Positions 55,699 through 63,874 of a DNA stretch of 64,000 nucleotides are shown piece by piece (positions within the stretch are counted from its first letter, which is position 1; each line of letters starts with the position of its first letter). Origin of the DNA: Marinobacter sp. SS5-14b. GTDB taxonomy: Bacteria > Pseudomonadota > Gammaproteobacteria > Pseudomonadales > Oleiphilaceae. The position numbers were made by a program, and so were the translations under genes. Under the pieces are notes generated by a model. It had not been told where the DNA came from. It saw only the letters and a list, made by a program, of their open reading frames with translations, and made no database searches. The stretch lies in assembly GCF_030541005.1 (NCBI RefSeq), contig NZ_JASSVM010000001.1, positions 1-64,000 on the forward strand. Reading direction: 5' to 3'.

Positions 55699-56139
55699 TC
55701 AGGTGGCGGTTTGTTCGGATTCTTTGGGTGTGGCGACCTGCTGCTTCTTTTTTTTCTGCAGTTCTTCCAGTGATTCGCGGCACCGGGCTTCGGCGGTGTC
55801 GATTTCCATTTCTGCCTGGGCGATGTCGTTTTTCTGCTGTTCGAGCTGTGCTCGCCGGTCGCTCAGGATTTCCAGCATTTTCAGCAACTGCTTTTCGTTG
55901 CCGGTGAGGGTTTCGTCCCACAGGTCGAACAGTTCCTTGGTTTCCGCCAGGGAGAAGCCCATGCGTTTGCCACGGAGTATGAGCTTTAGCCGAACCCGGT
56001 CTTTGGTGCTGAAGATGCGAGTCTGGCCGCGCCGGGCGGGCTTGAGCAGGCCCTGATCTTCATAGAACCGGATGCTTCGGGTTGTTACGTCGAACTCTTG
56101 CGAGAGCTCGCTGATGCTGAAGGTTCGCTTTTCGCTCAT
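55699..56139 (-). CDS. liuR: MerR-family regulator of leucine catabolism
   Basis: This is a 146-residue MerR protein. The N-terminal winged helix reads FSISELSQEFDVTTRSIRFYEDQGLLKPARRGQTRIFS, followed by LKLILRGKRMGFSLAETKELFDLWDE and a long coiled coil to residue 130. It has no metal-binding Cys. It stands 50 bases upstream of liuA, as LiuR does in gammaproteobacteria, where it represses leucine and some fatty-acid genes. A candidate operator lies 32 bases before its start, so it probably controls itself and the liu operon. Confidence 0.9.
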   Translation of the reverse strand: MSEKRTFSISELSQEFDVTTRSIRFYEDQGLLKPARRGQTRIFSTKDRVRLKLILRGKRMGFSLAETKELFDLWDETLTGNEKQLLKMLEILSDRRAQLEQQKNDIAQAEMEIDTAEARCRESLEELQKKKKQQVATPKESEQTAT

Positions 56140-56170
56140 GTTGATATCCTCTGTTAGACTTAGGTTAGAT

Positions 56171-56191
56171 AAAGTTTACGTAAACGTAAAG
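56171..56191. promoter_or_regulatory. candidate LiuR operator in the liu promoter
   Basis: AAAGTTTACGTAAACGTAAA, containing the palindrome GTTTACGTAAAC at 56174-56185, lies 32 bases before the liuR ATG. On the minus strand TTTACG and TAACCT-type -35/-10 hexamers can be placed with this site in the spacer. The TTTACGTAAA core is shared with 22858 and 59785. LiuR binding is inferred from gene linkage. Confidence 0.65.
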
Positions 56192-56241
56192 TATTTTGAG
56201 TGTGAAATTGTGACCAGCGGGTTGGCGTTCAAATACGCACG

Positions 56242-57249
56242 TTAACCCTGAAGGTTGCCGCGCCAGCGGGCCGGAGAGGAGCCCGTCCAGCGCTTGAAGG
56301 CTCTGGAGAAGGAGGCGGTTTCCGAGAAACCGACTTTCTCACTGACTTCGGCGATGCTCAGGTTTTCCAGCGTGATAAGCCGGATGGCGTGTTCCCGCCT
56401 CAGGGTTTCCTTGATCTTGCGTAGCGAGGTGCCTTCGTCCTGCAATTTTCGGCCGATGCTGCGGGGCGTCATATGCAGTTCGCGGCTGATGGACTCCAGC
56501 CCCGGCATGTCCCGGTAGTTGAATCTGGATAACAGTGCGTTGATCCGGGAGCGAAGGCTTTCGTCCTGGCTGGGGCGGTGCAGGATGTAAGCGGGTGCAG
56601 CCTGCAGGAACTGCCGGAGCTCATCTTCCGTGCGCACGATGGGCAGTTGCAGGTATTTCTCGTGCAGCAGGAAGCCACACACTGGCTGCCCGAACTTCAG
56701 CTCGCCCGGGTACATGGCCCGGTACTCGGCTTCGTGGGCCGGGGCAAGGTAGTTGAACTGGGTGCAGGCGAAGGGGATTTGCTGGTCGACCAGCCAGCAG
56801 GACAGCCGCTCCCACATCAGAATCAGGAATTCCTGCAGCAGGTGGTCGGTATCATTACTTGCGTCTTTCAGGTGCAGGCGGAAGAACACCTGCTTGCCTT
56901 GCTCTTCCAGAGCAATATCAAGATTGCGACAGATCACCCGGTAAAAATGCGCGCTTTTTCTGAGCACTGCGCCGAGTGTGGCCGAGCCCAGGCAGTATTC
57001 GCACATCAGTGCGAAGGTACCGTTGTTGCACTGCTCAGTCGATAGTCCCAGAAATTCGTCTTGGGTGGTTCGCCATACCGATTTCACCAGCTGGGTCAGC
57101 TGGTGTTCGGTGATCAGCTGTTCCGGGGTATTCAGCCAGCTGGCGGGTATGTTGGCCTGCGCCAGCAGTGCCTGGCCATTGTAGCCCTGGCGTTCAGCGC
57201 CACGAAGGGTGGCTTGAAGGTAGTGGTTGGCAATGTGAGCCTTGGCCAT
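56242..57249 (-). CDS. AraC-family regulator with arabinose-binding-like N-terminal domain
   Basis: This is a 335-residue regulator, starting from the ATG at 57247-57249 (ten residues more if the ATG at 57279 is used). The sensor half contains HYLQATLRGAERQGYNG and LALMCEYCLGSATLGAVLRKSAHFYRVI; the tail has two helix-turn-helix units (DMPGLESISRELHMTPRSIGRKLQDEGTSLRKIKETLRREHAIRLI and SIAEVSEKVGFSETASFSRAFKRWTGSSPARWR). It is divergent from the acyl-CoA dehydrogenase-thiolase pair, so it probably controls them. Confidence 0.85.
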   Translation of the reverse strand: MAKAHIANHYLQATLRGAERQGYNGQALLAQANIPASWLNTPEQLITEHQLTQLVKSVWRTTQDEFLGLSTEQCNNGTFALMCEYCLGSATLGAVLRKSAHFYRVICRNLDIALEEQGKQVFFRLHLKDASNDTDHLLQEFLILMWERLSCWLVDQQIPFACTQFNYLAPAHEAEYRAMYPGELKFGQPVCGFLLHEKYLQLPIVRTEDELRQFLQAAPAYILHRPSQDESLRSRINALLSRFNYRDMPGLESISRELHMTPRSIGRKLQDEGTSLRKIKETLRREHAIRLITLENLSIAEVSEKVGFSETASFSRAFKRWTGSSPARWRGNLQG

Positions 57250-57371
57250 AGTGGTCAGCGAAGCCGCGTAACAGGTCAATAAATTCGGCCAGAAGGGTCA
57301 TTCTAGCCCCATGGCTTTCGGAGTTTAATGATGGTCCATCTTATTGTCTGAATCCAATCGCGGGGGCGCTA

Positions 57372-58514
57372 ATGTCAGCAGAGCAGGCAGATACCGAACT
57401 TTTCCAGGCCATGATTGTCCGGGCGCTGGAGCAGGAAGTCACACCTTTTTATGAGCAGTGGGAAGAAGCCGGTGAAATACCCCGGTCACTCTGGAACACG
57501 CTGGGGCAGGCCGGCATGCTCGGCATTGATATGCCCGAGGAGTATGGCGGTGCGGCGGCCAGTTTCGAGGTGAGCCAGCTGGCCATAGAAGAAATCGCCC
57601 GCATGGGCTTTGGTGGCCTGGCCTCCGGTTACAACATCCACGCCAACATTGTGATGCCGTACATCCTGCATCTGGGTAATGAACAGCAGAAACAGGCCTG
57701 GTTGCCGGCGATGATCTCCGGCGAGGTGCTGGGTGCCATCGCGATGACCGAGCCGGGTGCCGGCAGTGATCTTGCAGCTATGCGCACCACGGCGGAACGC
57801 ACCGAGGGCGGCTGGCGCATTAACGGCGCCAAGGTGTTTATCACCAACGGCCTGCATGCCGATATGGTGATTGTCTGCGCCAAGACCGCCCCAAAAGCCG
57901 GCGCCAAAGGCGTGTCGTTGTTTCTGGTGGATACCAGCCTGCCGGGCTTTAGCCGGGGGAAGGGCATCAAGAAAATCGGCCAGCATGCCAGTGACACCGC
58001 AGAGTTGTTTTTCTCGGATCTGATCGTGCCTGAGGAGGCTTTGCTCGGAGAAGAAGGCAAAGGCTTCGCCTACCTGATGCAGGAGCTGCCCCGGGAGCGC
58101 CTGGGTGTGGGTGCCCAGGCGATCGGTGCCTCCGAAGGCGCATTGGCTCTTACGCTGGATTACGTGCAGCAACGCCAGGCCTTCGGCCAGCGCATTGCCG
58201 ATTTCCAGAACACCCGGTTCAAGCTGGCCGAAGCCCGGGCCCGCATTGATATGGCTCGCGCCTACCTCAATCAGTGCGTCAGCAAATACCACCAGGGCGC
58301 CATGACCGCGACAGACGCGGCCATCCTGAAGCTGATGCTGACGGAAATGCAGTGTGATATTGCCCACGAATGCCTGCAGCTGTTCGGCGGGTACGGTTAC
58401 ACGCTGGAATACCCGATTTCCCGGTTCTTTGTGGATGCCAGGGTGCAGACTATCTACGCCGGTACCTCGGAAATCATGAAAGAGGTGATTGCCCGCTCCA
58501 TGCTGGGCAAGTGA
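57372..58514 (+). CDS. acyl-CoA dehydrogenase
   Basis: This is a 380-residue flavin-dependent dehydrogenase: IDMPEEYGGAAASFEVSQLAIEE, the substrate block AIAMTEPGAGSDLAAMRTTAE, then DTAELFFSDLIVPEEALLGEEGKGFAYLMQELPRERL and the closing GGYGYTLEYPISRFFVDARVQTIYAGTSEIMKEVIARSMLGK. It closely parallels the dehydrogenase at 60693 and both are probably short/branched-chain or medium-chain types. It begins an operon with a thiolase 32 bases on; the divergent AraC regulator lies upstream. Confidence 0.87.
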   Translation: MSAEQADTELFQAMIVRALEQEVTPFYEQWEEAGEIPRSLWNTLGQAGMLGIDMPEEYGGAAASFEVSQLAIEEIARMGFGGLASGYNIHANIVMPYILHLGNEQQKQAWLPAMISGEVLGAIAMTEPGAGSDLAAMRTTAERTEGGWRINGAKVFITNGLHADMVIVCAKTAPKAGAKGVSLFLVDTSLPGFSRGKGIKKIGQHASDTAELFFSDLIVPEEALLGEEGKGFAYLMQELPRERLGVGAQAIGASEGALALTLDYVQQRQAFGQRIADFQNTRFKLAEARARIDMARAYLNQCVSKYHQGAMTATDAAILKLMLTEMQCDIAHECLQLFGGYGYTLEYPISRFFVDARVQTIYAGTSEIMKEVIARSMLGK

Positions 58515-58546
58515 GCCTTTCGATTACTCATATTCAGGAGAAACAC

Positions 58547-59734
58547 ATGAAACTGACAGACGTAGTCATTCTGGACGGTGCCCGCACCGCCATCGGCAGC
58601 TTTGGCGGCAGCCTGAGCTCACTGGCTCCGGCCGAACTGGGCACCGCCGCCGCTCGCGAGGCCATCAGCCGCGCTGGCGTGGCAGCCGAGGATATCGACC
58701 ATTCGGTATTCGGCCATATCATCACCACCGGTCCGCAGGATGCTTACCTGGCTCGGCACATTGCCCTGAATGTGGGTATGGAGAAAAGCTCGGCGGCGTT
58801 CAACGTGAACCGCCTGTGTGGCTCTGCCGTGCAGTCGGTGATCAGCGCGGCCCAGCTGATTGTGATGGGCGACAGCCGCATGGCGCTGGCTGGTGGTGCC
58901 GAATCCATGAGCCAGGGTGCTTACCTGTTACCGAACGTTCGCAAAGGCCTGCGCATGGGCGATGGCCGCGCGGTAGACCTGACCCTGGGCATCCTCAGCG
59001 ATCCGTTTGGCAGTGGTCACATGGGTATGACCGCCGAGCGTATTGCCGCCAATCAGGGCCTGACCCGGGAAGAACTGGACGCGTTTTCTGCTGAAAGCCA
59101 CCGTCGGGCCGCGAATGCCATCGAGAAAGGTTATTTCGATGGCCAGATCGTGCCGGTTACCGTCAAACAGGGTCGCAAGGAAGTCGTGTTCGACAAAGAC
59201 GAACACGTGCGCCCGGGCACCACGGTTGAAAGCCTGGCTGGCCTGAAACCCGCGTTCCAGAAAGACGGCATTGTGACCCCGGGCAATGCCTCCGGCCTTA
59301 ACGACGGCGCCGCCGCCATGGTGCTGACCAGCGCCGCCGAAGCCGAAAAGCGGGGCTTGAAAGCCCGCGCCCGACTGGTGGGTTACGCCTTTGCCGGCGT
59401 AGCCCCGGAAGTGATGGGCGTGGGCCCGATTCCGGCGGTTCGCCAGGTTCTGAAGAACACCGGTTTGTCCGTGGCAGACCTGGACGTGATCGAATCCAAC
59501 GAAGCCTTCGCCGCCCAGGCCATGGCCGTCAGCCGCGAGCTTGGCCTGCCGGAAGACAAGGTGAACCCGAACGGCGGCGCGGTCGCTCTGGGCCACCCGG
59601 TGGGTGCGACCGGCTCCATCCTGATTATCAAAGCCCTGGCGGAACTGGAACGTACCGGTGGCCGTTACGGCCTAATCACTATGTGCATCGGTGGCGGGCA
59701 GGGTATTGCGTTGATTGTCGAGCGCCTGGGGTGA
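58547..59734 (+). CDS. acetyl-CoA C-acyltransferase (thiolase)
   Basis: This is a 395-residue thiolase starting at the ATG at 58547, behind CAGGAGAAACAC. The first catalytic Cys is in VNRLCGSAVQSV near residue 90, the His in NGGAVALGHPVGATGS near 350 and the second Cys in LITMCIGGGQGIALIVE near 380. It cleaves 3-ketoacyl-CoA with CoA, the end of beta-oxidation cycles. It belongs to the degradative or biosynthetic acetoacetyl-CoA type. Its pair is the preceding acyl-CoA dehydrogenase. Confidence 0.9.
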   Translation: MKLTDVVILDGARTAIGSFGGSLSSLAPAELGTAAAREAISRAGVAAEDIDHSVFGHIITTGPQDAYLARHIALNVGMEKSSAAFNVNRLCGSAVQSVISAAQLIVMGDSRMALAGGAESMSQGAYLLPNVRKGLRMGDGRAVDLTLGILSDPFGSGHMGMTAERIAANQGLTREELDAFSAESHRRAANAIEKGYFDGQIVPVTVKQGRKEVVFDKDEHVRPGTTVESLAGLKPAFQKDGIVTPGNASGLNDGAAAMVLTSAAEAEKRGLKARARLVGYAFAGVAPEVMGVGPIPAVRQVLKNTGLSVADLDVIESNEAFAAQAMAVSRELGLPEDKVNPNGGAVALGHPVGATGSILIIKALAELERTGGRYGLITMCIGGGQGIALIVERLG

Positions 59735-59780
59735 TGGTGCCATCAACCTTTTGACGTTTCCTTTTCAGTGCTTCTCGGTT

Positions 59781-59800
59781 AAAGTTTACGTAAACGTCAA
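59781..59800. promoter_or_regulatory. candidate LiuR-type operator upstream of the HSD10-like gene
   Basis: AAAGTTTACGTAAACGTCAA at 59781-59800 contains the 12-base palindrome GTTTACGTAAAC and ends ACGTCAA, the same half-site as in the site at 25009. It begins 70 bases before the SDR ATG. TTAAAG (59779) and TATGAG (59802) flank it as weak -35/-10 elements with a 17-base spacer. Confidence 0.62.
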
Positions 59801-59850
59801 TTATGAGTGGGGCCGAAATGCCCCACGGAATGAATTGCAAGGAGTAACTT

Positions 59851-60612
59851 ATGGACTTCAAAGACGTACCGGCTATTGTCACCGGCGGTGCCTCCGGGCT
59901 TGGAGAAGGTGCCGCCCGCGCACTGGCCGCAGCGGGCTGCAAAGTAGCCATTCTGGACCTGAACAAAGAGCGTGGCGAACAGGTGGCGGCCGAGCTGGGC
60001 GGCATTTTTATCGAATGCAACGTGGCCTCGGAAGAAAGTGCGGAAGCCGCACTGAAAGCCGCCCGCGATGCCCATGGCCCCTGTGGCATTGCGGTGAACT
60101 GCGCGGGCATAGCCCCGGCGGCGAAGATTCTGGGCCGCGAGGGCGTGATGCCGCTGGACAGCTTCAACAAGGTGATCCAGGTGAACCTGATCGGCACCTT
60201 CAACATCCTGCGCCTGGCCGCAGCGGATATGGCGCAGCGCGAACCCAATGCCGACGGCGAGCGGGGTGTGATCATCAACACCGCATCGGTTGCGGCCTAC
60301 GAAGGCCAGATTGGTCAGGCGGCTTACAGTGCCTCGAAAGGCGGCGTGGTAGCGCTGACCCTGCAATCGGCCCGGGAGCTTGCCCGTGAAGGTGTCCGCG
60401 TGAACACCATTGCTCCGGGTCTGTTCATGACCCCGATGATGGCCGGAATGCCTGAAGAAGTGCAGGACAGCCTGGCGGCGACACTGCCGTTCCCCAAGCG
60501 TCTGGGTAAGCCGGAAGAGTTCGGCATGATGGTTGATCAGATGGTGCGGAATCCGATTTTGAATGGCGAAGTTATTCGATTGGATTGCGCGCTGAGAATG
60601 GCGCCTAAGTGA
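59851..60612 (+). CDS. short-chain dehydrogenase, HSD10/2-methyl-3-hydroxybutyryl-CoA dehydrogenase-like
   Basis: This is a 253-residue SDR with the NAD motif VTGGASGLGEGAARALAAAG, the Asp-containing AILDLNKERGEQ that favours NAD, NCAGIAPAAKILGREGVMPLDSF, the catalytic Ser in INTASVAAYEGQIGQAAYSASKGG with Tyr and Lys following, and the C-terminal APGLFMTPMMAGMPEEVQ. This pattern is that of HSD17B10-type 3-hydroxyacyl-CoA dehydrogenases, used for isoleucine and short-chain 3-hydroxyacyl-CoA. A LiuR-type operator lies upstream. Confidence 0.87.
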   Translation: MDFKDVPAIVTGGASGLGEGAARALAAAGCKVAILDLNKERGEQVAAELGGIFIECNVASEESAEAALKAARDAHGPCGIAVNCAGIAPAAKILGREGVMPLDSFNKVIQVNLIGTFNILRLAAADMAQREPNADGERGVIINTASVAAYEGQIGQAAYSASKGGVVALTLQSARELAREGVRVNTIAPGLFMTPMMAGMPEEVQDSLAATLPFPKRLGKPEEFGMMVDQMVRNPILNGEVIRLDCALRMAPK

Positions 60613-60692
60613 ATAGATGAAAACCACCTGCCAAAAGCGGGTTCAGGCAACAGGATTCGCCACAAGCGAACGAATAACTACAGGTGAGTGAT

Positions 60693-61841
60693 ATGACCAA
60701 CCACGTCGATCAAGAAGAATTGGCCATGTTCCGGGAGTCGGTGATCAAGGCTCTGGAAGCCGAAGTGAAACCGCACTATGAAGCCTGGGAGAAAAGCGGG
60801 ATCGTGCCACGGGAGCTATGGAATACCCTGGGCAACGCCAGTCTACTGTGTGTCGACGTGCCGGAAGACTGCGGCGGCATTGGTGCGCCTTTCCAGTTTT
60901 CTGTGGTGGTAGGCGAAGAAATGGCCCGCATGGGCTTCGGGGCGTTGTCTACCAATGTGATGGTGCATTCAGATATCGTGGCGCCTTACCTCAGCCACAT
61001 CGGCAACGAGGCCCAGTGCCAGCAATGGTTGCCAAAGATGGTCTCCGGCGAAGCCGTCGGCGCCATCGCCATGACCGAACCCGGTGCCGGCAGCGACCTG
61101 CAGGCCATGCGCACCAGTGCGGTAAAGGATGGTGACGATTACATCCTCAACGGCTCCAAAACCTTCATCACCAACGGCCAGCACGCCGACATGGTGATCG
61201 TTGCTGCCAAAACCGACCCGAAAGCCGGGGCCCGAGGCATCAGTTTGTTCCTGGTGGACACCTCATTGCCGGGCTTCAGTAAAGGTCGAAACCTGGACAA
61301 AATCGGCCAGCACTCCGGCGATACCTCCGAGCTGTTCTTCTCTGACATGCGCATTCCTTCATCGGCTTTGCTGGGCGAGGAAGGGCAGGGCTTCATGTAC
61401 CTGATGCGCGAACTGCCTCGCGAACGCCTGGTGATCGGCGCCTTGGGCGTCGCCGCCGCCAGAGGCTCCCTGGACCTGACCATTGCCTATGCCCAGGAGC
61501 GGGAGCTGTTCGGCCAGAAGCTCAGCCAGCTGCAAAACACCCGTTTCGAAATCGCCCGTATGGAGACGGACTACCGCATCAACAAGGCGTTTGTTGACCA
61601 GTGCATCCGCGAATACGAAGACGGCAAGCTGGATGCGCCCACGGCGTCGATGGCCAAGTACAGCGCCACGGAGATGCAGTGCCGGGTGGCCGATGGTTGT
61701 TTGCAGTTATTTGGTGGCTACGGTTACACCACCGAATACCCGATTTCCCGGAACTTTATCGACGCTCGGGTGCAGCGGATTTACGGCGGCACTTCAGAGG
61801 TGATGAAAGAGATTATTGCACGGTCGGTGCTTGGGCGCTGA
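60693..61841 (+). CDS. acyl-CoA dehydrogenase, second copy
   Basis: This is a 382-residue dehydrogenase very similar to the one at 57372 (AIAMTEPGAGSDLQAMRTSA, LMRELPRERLVIG, GGYGYTTEYPISRNFIDARVQRIYGGTSEVMKEIIARSVLGR). The start is set at the ATG at 60693, with AGGTGAG five bases before, over the GTG at 60684. It stands between the HSD10-like gene and the second thiolase, which fits the isoleucine route (2-methylbutyryl-CoA to tiglyl-CoA), though the hydratase for the next step is not adjacent. A double palindrome follows its stop. Confidence 0.87.
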   Translation: MTNHVDQEELAMFRESVIKALEAEVKPHYEAWEKSGIVPRELWNTLGNASLLCVDVPEDCGGIGAPFQFSVVVGEEMARMGFGALSTNVMVHSDIVAPYLSHIGNEAQCQQWLPKMVSGEAVGAIAMTEPGAGSDLQAMRTSAVKDGDDYILNGSKTFITNGQHADMVIVAAKTDPKAGARGISLFLVDTSLPGFSKGRNLDKIGQHSGDTSELFFSDMRIPSSALLGEEGQGFMYLMRELPRERLVIGALGVAAARGSLDLTIAYAQERELFGQKLSQLQNTRFEIARMETDYRINKAFVDQCIREYEDGKLDAPTASMAKYSATEMQCRVADGCLQLFGGYGYTTEYPISRNFIDARVQRIYGGTSEVMKEIIARSVLGR

Positions 61842-61875
61842 GGGATCTGGCTTGGGCTCCTAGCCTGCTGTTTGA

Positions 61876-61987
61876 GGGGCGGGTACGCGGGGTATGGGGT
61901 ATTTTTCTTCTGGGAAAAACAACTCGCTTCGCTCAGACATCTTTTTCCCTGCCAGAAAAATACCCCACACCCCCCTACCGACGGGCA
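61876..61987. repeat. family A variable-arm palindrome, copy A2
   Basis: Perfect 13-base inner arms at 61896-61908 (GGGGTATTTTTCT) and 61954-61966 enclose the inverted shared centre at 61920-61941. Outer arms GGGGCGGG... and the right-hand CCCCCTACC pair with a few mismatches. Its right flank, from TACCG on, matches in reverse the left flank of A5. It lies after the second acyl-CoA dehydrogenase gene and is followed by A3 57 bases later. Confidence 0.82.
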
Positions 61988-62043
61988 GCACGGGAATACC
62001 AAGGGAAAAAACAAATGCAGTTATTTAGCGAATACCCGCCAAT

Positions 62044-62150
62044 GCCCGTCGGCGCGGGGTGGTTGTTGGGTTTTTTGCCGGAAAAAGATGTCTGAGCGAA
62101 GCGAGTTGTTTTTCCAAAAAAAATTCAACAGCCACCCCGCAAGCCCGCCC
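62044..62150. repeat. family A variable-arm palindrome, copy A3
   Basis: Arms GCGGGGTGGTTGTTG at 62054-62068 and its complement at 62126-62140 match in 14 of 15 positions; centre GATGTCTGAGCGAAGCGAG at 62087 is flanked by A and T runs. Its left flank, GCCCGTCGGCGCGGGG, matches in reverse the right flank of A4. It lies upstream of the thiolase gene at 62237. Confidence 0.82.
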
Positions 62151-62236
62151 GCACGGCTGGAAGGCTAGGAACCCAAACAAGACCGATGAGCAAAATAAGA
62201 ATACCAATCAGATTCCGTTGAAGGAGAATAAAACCC

Positions 62237-63415
62237 ATGAACAACGATATCGTCATAGCAGGCTCCGCCAGAACCCCGATGGGCGGCATGATGGGCTCTC
62301 TGAGCTCGGTGCGATCACCGGAACTGGGTGCCGTTTCCATCAAGGCCGCCATTGAGCGCGCGGGATTGCAGCCGGCAGACATTCAGGAAATTATCATGGG
62401 CTGCGTGCTGCCCGCCGGCCTTGGCCAGGCACCTGCGCGGCAGGCATCCCGCGCTGCCGGTATTCCGGATAGCAGTGGCTGCACCACCATCAACAAAATG
62501 TGCGGCTCCGGCATGCAAGCCGTCATCATGGCCCACGACCAGATTAAAGCCGGCACCAACAGCATCATGATCGCCGGCGGCATGGAAAACATGAGCCAGG
62601 CACCGTACCTGTTACCGAAAGCCCGCGCCGGAATGCGCATGGGCCACGGTCAGGTGATGGACAGCATGTTCCTGGACGGCCTGGAAGACGCCTACGAAGG
62701 CGGCCTGATGGGCGTGTTCGCCCAGCGCACTGCAGATAAATTCAACATCACCCGCCAGGCCATGGACGAGTTCGCCATCGGTTCCCTGCAAAAAGCCCTG
62801 ACGGCGATCCAGAACGGCTGGTTCCGGGATGAAATTACCCCGGTGACTGTCGCGGGCCGAGGCGGTGATACCGAGGTCGACACCGACGAACAACCGGGCA
62901 ACGCCAAGCCCGAAAAGATCCCGCAACTGAAACCGGCCTTCGCCAAAGACGGCTCGGTAACCGCCGCCAACTCCAGCTCCATCAGCGACGGCGCCTCTGC
63001 GCTGGTACTGGCCTCTGCCGCCGAAGCCGACGCCCGCGGCCTGATCCCTCAGGCGAGAATCGTGGCCCACGCGACCCATGCCCGCTTGCCGGCAGAGTTC
63101 ACACTGGCCCCCATCGGCTCCATCGAAAAAGTGCTGAAGAAAGCCGGCTGGACGCTGGATGATGTAGACCTGTTCGAGATCAACGAGGCCTTCGCGGTGG
63201 TCACCCTGGCCGCCATCAATGAGCTGAAATTACCTGCGGAAAAGGTCAACGTGCACGGCGGCGCCTGCGCCTTGGGTCATCCCATCGGCTCATCGGGCTC
63301 CAGGATCATCATCACCCTGATCAACGCCCTCAAACAGCGTGGTCTTAAGCGTGGTGTTGCATCGCTGTGCATTGGCGGCGGTGAAGCTACTGCCGTGGCT
63401 GTGGAGCTGATTTAA
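62237..63415 (+). CDS. acetyl-CoA C-acetyltransferase (thiolase), second copy
   Basis: This is a 392-residue thiolase. First Cys motif INKMCGSGMQAVIMAHDQIKAG near residue 89, substrate loop GGMENMSQAPYLLPKARAGMRMGHGQ, His in NVHGGACALGHPIGSSGS near 348 and second Cys in ASLCIGGGEATAVAVE near 380. It is more like biosynthetic/acetoacetyl-CoA thiolases than the other copy (58547). AAGGAGAATAAAACCC precedes the ATG. The gene is framed by family A doublets on both sides in inverted orientation. Confidence 0.9.
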   Translation: MNNDIVIAGSARTPMGGMMGSLSSVRSPELGAVSIKAAIERAGLQPADIQEIIMGCVLPAGLGQAPARQASRAAGIPDSSGCTTINKMCGSGMQAVIMAHDQIKAGTNSIMIAGGMENMSQAPYLLPKARAGMRMGHGQVMDSMFLDGLEDAYEGGLMGVFAQRTADKFNITRQAMDEFAIGSLQKALTAIQNGWFRDEITPVTVAGRGGDTEVDTDEQPGNAKPEKIPQLKPAFAKDGSVTAANSSSISDGASALVLASAAEADARGLIPQARIVAHATHARLPAEFTLAPIGSIEKVLKKAGWTLDDVDLFEINEAFAVVTLAAINELKLPAEKVNVHGGACALGHPIGSSGSRIIITLINALKQRGLKRGVASLCIGGGEATAVAVELI

Positions 63416-63462
63416 GCTTGAGGGAGTGATATTCGGGCTTGGGCTCCCAGCCTTCCGCTTTT

Positions 63463-63571
63463 GCGGGCGGGCTTGCGGGGTGGCCGGTGGATTTTTTTTG
63501 GAAAAACAACTCGCTTCGCTCAGACATCTTTTTCCGGCAAAAAATCCACCAACCACCCCGCGCCGACGGGC
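63463..63571. repeat. family A variable-arm palindrome, copy A4
   Basis: Left arm from 63475 (GCGGGGTGGCCGGTGG, then T-run) and right arm ending at 63561 match except for two adjacent bases in the middle. The shared centre lies inverted at 63507-63528. The right flank CGCGCCGACGGGCATTGG matches in reverse the left flank of A3. It starts about 50 bases after the thiolase stop. Confidence 0.83.
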
Positions 63572-63703
63572 ATTGGCAGGATTTCTCTAGTTAAAACCAT
63601 AGTTGTTTTCGAGCACTGCTGGGCTGTCCGTCGATCTGGCTCTGCGATCGTCTTTCCTTTCATTTCGTTTCGCTTTTGTCTTTTAACCTGGTCTTCCTGT
63701 GCT

Positions 63704-63814
63704 GCCCGTCGGTAGGGGGGTGTGGGGTGTTTTTCTGGCAGGGAAAAAGATGTCTGAGCGAAGCGAGTTATTTTTCCCAGAAGAAAAACACCCCATACCC
63801 CGCGTACCCGCCCG
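63704..63814. repeat. family A variable-arm palindrome, copy A5
   Basis: Perfect 13-base inner arms GGGGTGTTTTTCT at 63724-63736 and 63782-63794 enclose the centre at 63749-63770, which differs from the others by one base (final G to A). Outer GGTAGGGGGGTG... and CCCGCGTACCCGCCC pair in part. Together with A4 it fills the gene-free region 63416-63874, in which I see no gene. Confidence 0.83.
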
Positions 63815-63874
63815 TGAATCCAGAAATCCAGAGCATCAAACTCCCAGCCGAAATCCAGCCCCCAACGCGAAATC

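Noticed and set aside
61781-62014. Short open frames across the family A palindromes whose translations share KRCLSEASCF and similar strings (also near 63676-63915, 62059-62355, 63290-63556).
   Set aside because: They are translations of the repeated palindrome centre in either direction, with no ribosome binding site and no conserved start. The resemblance reflects DNA repeats, not a protein family.
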